Position numbers and translations under genes: made by a program. Under the pieces are notes generated by a model that was given only the letters and a program-made list of their open reading frames with translations, did not search any database and was not told the DNA's origin. Of a DNA stretch of 23,648 nt, positions 22,295 to 23,648 are shown piece after piece. Source of the stretch: an archaeon (GTDB lineage Archaea; Thermoproteota; Bathyarchaeia; TCS64); NCBI GenBank assembly GCA_020444005.1, contig JAHLLU010000005.1, positions 1 to 23,648 on the forward strand. The letters run 5' to 3'. Every line of letters starts with the position of its first letter. The first letter of the stretch is position 1.

Positions 22295-22618
22295 CTAAAG
22301 TTTCTTGAGAGCCTCGAGGGTCTCCTCGGTGATCAAATCTTGTTTTTTGATCTCAATTACTGGGAAGCTATTCATATTGGGTTCTGTGGATACCTTTTCG
22401 CTGACGCCTATTTCTCCGCTATAGCTGTTATATGTGATGAAGTTTCCCTCTAGCGGCTCGTCATGTTTGACGAGGTACATGAATACCTCACTGAATGTAC
22501 CTCCGATGACGAAGTAGATGTGCCCATGGTTCTCGAGGTGCTGAATGACGTTTGTTGCAGGCGAGCTTGCGACAAGCATGACTAAGTCTCGTATGGTTTT
22601 TAACTGGACAAATTTCAT
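22295..22618 (-). CDS. Unknown 107-aa protein upstream of TBP
   Basis: This 107-residue protein starts MKFVQLKTIRDLVMLVASSPATNVIQHLE and ends in a charged helix (ITEETLEALKKL). Its middle is beta-rich (HIYFVIGGTFSEVFMYLVK and an EPLEGNFITYNSYSGEIGV stretch). It has no Cys or recognisable catalytic motif, and there is no signal peptide or membrane helix. A strong minus-strand TATA box lies 30 bp upstream of its ATG, so it leads the operon that contains TBP (27 bp downstream), a TFE-beta-like factor and a signal peptidase. Steady codon usage and the promoter make it a real gene. I do not recognise the family. The mixed alpha/beta pattern could suit a small binding domain; a role in transcription is suggested only by position. 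Confidence 0.75.
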   Translation of the reverse strand: MKFVQLKTIRDLVMLVASSPATNVIQHLENHGHIYFVIGGTFSEVFMYLVKHDEPLEGNFITYNSYSGEIGVSEKVSTEPNMNSFPVIEIKKQDLITEETLEALKKL

Positions 22619-22647
22619 GTCTTTCCTATTGTATTTCTTTGTTCATG

Positions 22648-22655
22648 TATATAAA
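22648..22655 (-). promoter_or_regulatory. Minus-strand TATA box of the TBP operon
   Basis: On the minus strand this is TTTATATA, an ideal archaeal TATA box. It predicts an RNA start near 22624, six bases before the first ATG (22618), so the operon mRNA is nearly leaderless. TBP could bind this box and regulate its own supply. Confidence 0.65.
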
Positions 22656-22724
22656 CTGTTTAAATATAGAAAAATCGATTAAATCTAGGTATTTTTGATA
22701 GATTTGTGAAGCCTATGTCTGGTC

Positions 22725-22732
22725 TTATATAA
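22725..22732 (+). promoter_or_regulatory. TATA box for the M14 carboxypeptidase, leaderless mRNA
   Basis: TTATATAA is centred 27-28 bp before the ATG at 22756, so transcription should start at or next to the A of the start codon. It lies back to back with the TBP operon promoter, about 70 bp away. Confidence 0.65.
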
Positions 22733-22755
22733 TATGTCTGTGTAGTTTCTGCTTA

Positions 22756-23648
22756 ATGACTAAAATAGTGACACCGGAGGAGTTCTATGGATTCAAACCG
22801 GGTACAGATAGAAAACTTGTCCGTTGGGACAAGGTTGTGGAGTATTTATGGAAGCTGGACAAGGCTTCTGACCGGATCAAGGTCTTTGAGGCGGGTAAAA
22901 CCACTATGGGTAACCCTATGCTTGTGGCTTATGTTTCTTCTAAGGAGAATCTTGTTAATCTGGATCAGATTAAGCATGATACTTGGAGTATTAGTCACCC
23001 CGAGGACTTGACTGAATCAGAGGTAGAGCGTATCATCAAGGAAGGTAAATCAGTGGTCGCTATGACCATGAGTATTCACGCCAGTGAGGTAGGGGGTACA
23101 CAGATGGTAAGCGACTTTACGTATAATCTATTGACCTCTGAAGAGCCATTGGAGCAGCGTATCAGGGATAATGTAGTATTGGTTTTGTTCCCTTGTGCTA
23201 ATCCTGATGGTCAGATTATGACTGTTGACTGGTATAATGAGTATCTGGGTACTGAGTTTGAGGGTGGTGGTATGCCTTGGCTGTACCACAAGTATGTTGG
23301 ACATGATAACAACCGGGATGCTTTGACTCTTACACAGGTAGAGACCCAGATAATGAATAAGATTATACTGAAAGAGTGGTTCCCTCAAGCCTATCTTGAT
23401 ATCCACCAGATGGGTTTCTATGGTTCAAGGTTCTTCATCCCACCCAATAGTAACCCTGTGAACGAGGTGGCTGATCCCCTTGTATGGGTCGAGCAGAAGC
23501 ATTATGGTGCTCAGATGGCGATCCGTATGGAGTCTGAAGGGATTATTGGCGTTGAGCAGGCGGCTGTGTTCCCAGCTGATTTTATGCCGGGTTTTAGCTT
23601 GGTTTTCCCTTGGTTTAACATCTGTGGAATGTTCACTGAGTCATCAAG
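22756..23648 (+). CDS. M14-family zinc carboxypeptidase (3' truncated by window end)
   Basis: This frame is open from ATG 22756 to the window end (297 codons, no stop). Zinc ligands of the M14 fold are in place: His108 and Glu111 in SIHASEVGG, and His217 in YLDIHQMG. NNRD (185-188) is the substrate-binding Asn-Arg pair of the family, and CANPDGQ (147-153) is also typical. The catalytic Glu near the C-terminus of the domain would lie beyond the window. No signal peptide is visible, since the protein starts MTKIVTPEEFYGFKPG, so it is probably cytoplasmic. A TATA box 27-28 bp upstream indicates a leaderless transcript. The enzyme would trim C-terminal residues from peptides, for example after proteasome digestion, but substrate and partners are not shown. 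Confidence 0.9.
   Translation, partial: MTKIVTPEEFYGFKPGTDRKLVRWDKVVEYLWKLDKASDRIKVFEAGKTTMGNPMLVAYVSSKENLVNLDQIKHDTWSISHPEDLTESEVERIIKEGKSVVAMTMSIHASEVGGTQMVSDFTYNLLTSEEPLEQRIRDNVVLVLFPCANPDGQIMTVDWYNEYLGTEFEGGGMPWLYHKYVGHDNNRDALTLTQVETQIMNKIILKEWFPQAYLDIHQMGFYGSRFFIPPNSNPVNEVADPLVWVEQKHYGAQMAIRMESEGIIGVEQAAVFPADFMPGFSLVFPWFNICGMFTESS

Noticed and set aside
1..23648. CRISPR arrays, insertion sequences, attachment sites
   Set aside because: No regularly spaced repeats, transposase motifs or tRNA-end duplications were seen; the tRNA-Asp 3' end is not repeated in the window.

Overview
The window is archaeal chromosomal DNA. The evidence is a proteasome alpha / SBDS / exosome (Rrp4-Rrp41-Rrp42) / L37ae gene string, a KEOPS Pcc1 subunit, TATA-binding protein beside a TFE-beta-like factor, an archaellin with a class III signal peptide, and TATA boxes about 27 bp upstream of several starts, some apparently leaderless. 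The TFE-beta-like gene and the Sulfolobus-type archaellin N-terminus suggest a TACK or Asgard-type lineage. Thorarchaeia or Bathyarchaeia are guesses that need a marker-gene tree. I see no insertion sequence, prophage, CRISPR array or integration site. This is dense core genome with short intergenic gaps; the longest is about 210 bp.

Region 1 (1-2.9 kb) is thiamine-related. It holds the tail of a membrane protein, an AIR-synthase-like/ThiN fusion, an overlapping SAM methyltransferase, then a TPP riboswitch in front of a ThiT-type thiamine transporter. Region 2 (3.0-6.3 kb) is a leuA-leuC-leuD-like operon for chain elongation of 2-oxoacids. Region 3 (6.3-7.8 kb) holds small and regulatory genes: a 63-residue conserved-looking protein, a coiled-coil/winged-helix protein preceded by a tandem 15-bp repeat, a stand-alone Lrp/AsnC ligand-binding domain, and tRNA-Asp(GTC).

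Region 4 (7.8-12.2 kb) is the proteasome-exosome superoperon: psmA, SBDS, rrp4, rrp41, rrp42, rpl37ae, with pcc1 behind its own leaderless promoter. It links protein turnover, RNA turnover, ribosome maturation and tRNA modification. Region 5 (12.2-19.5 kb) is metabolic: an HpcH/HpaI aldolase, a GMP synthase ATP-pyrophosphatase subunit with an enlarged C-terminal half, ProC, a D-aminoacylase family amidohydrolase, L-aspartate oxidase NadB with an anomalous start codon, and a 2,4-diaminopentanoate-dehydrogenase-like oxidoreductase.

Region 6 (19.5-23.6 kb) starts with an archaellin gene whose leader carries three small hairpins. Convergent to it is a minus-strand operon reading unknown 107-aa protein, TBP, TFE-beta-like factor, and a Sec11-type signal peptidase with an extra polytopic domain. 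Divergent from that operon is the start of an M14 carboxypeptidase that runs off the window. The points most worth following up are the ThiN fusion with a degenerate kinase-like half, the archaeal TPP riboswitch, the nadB start (ACG or a lost ATG), the tandem operator-like repeat, the signal peptidase extension and the TBP/TFE-beta/secretion operon.
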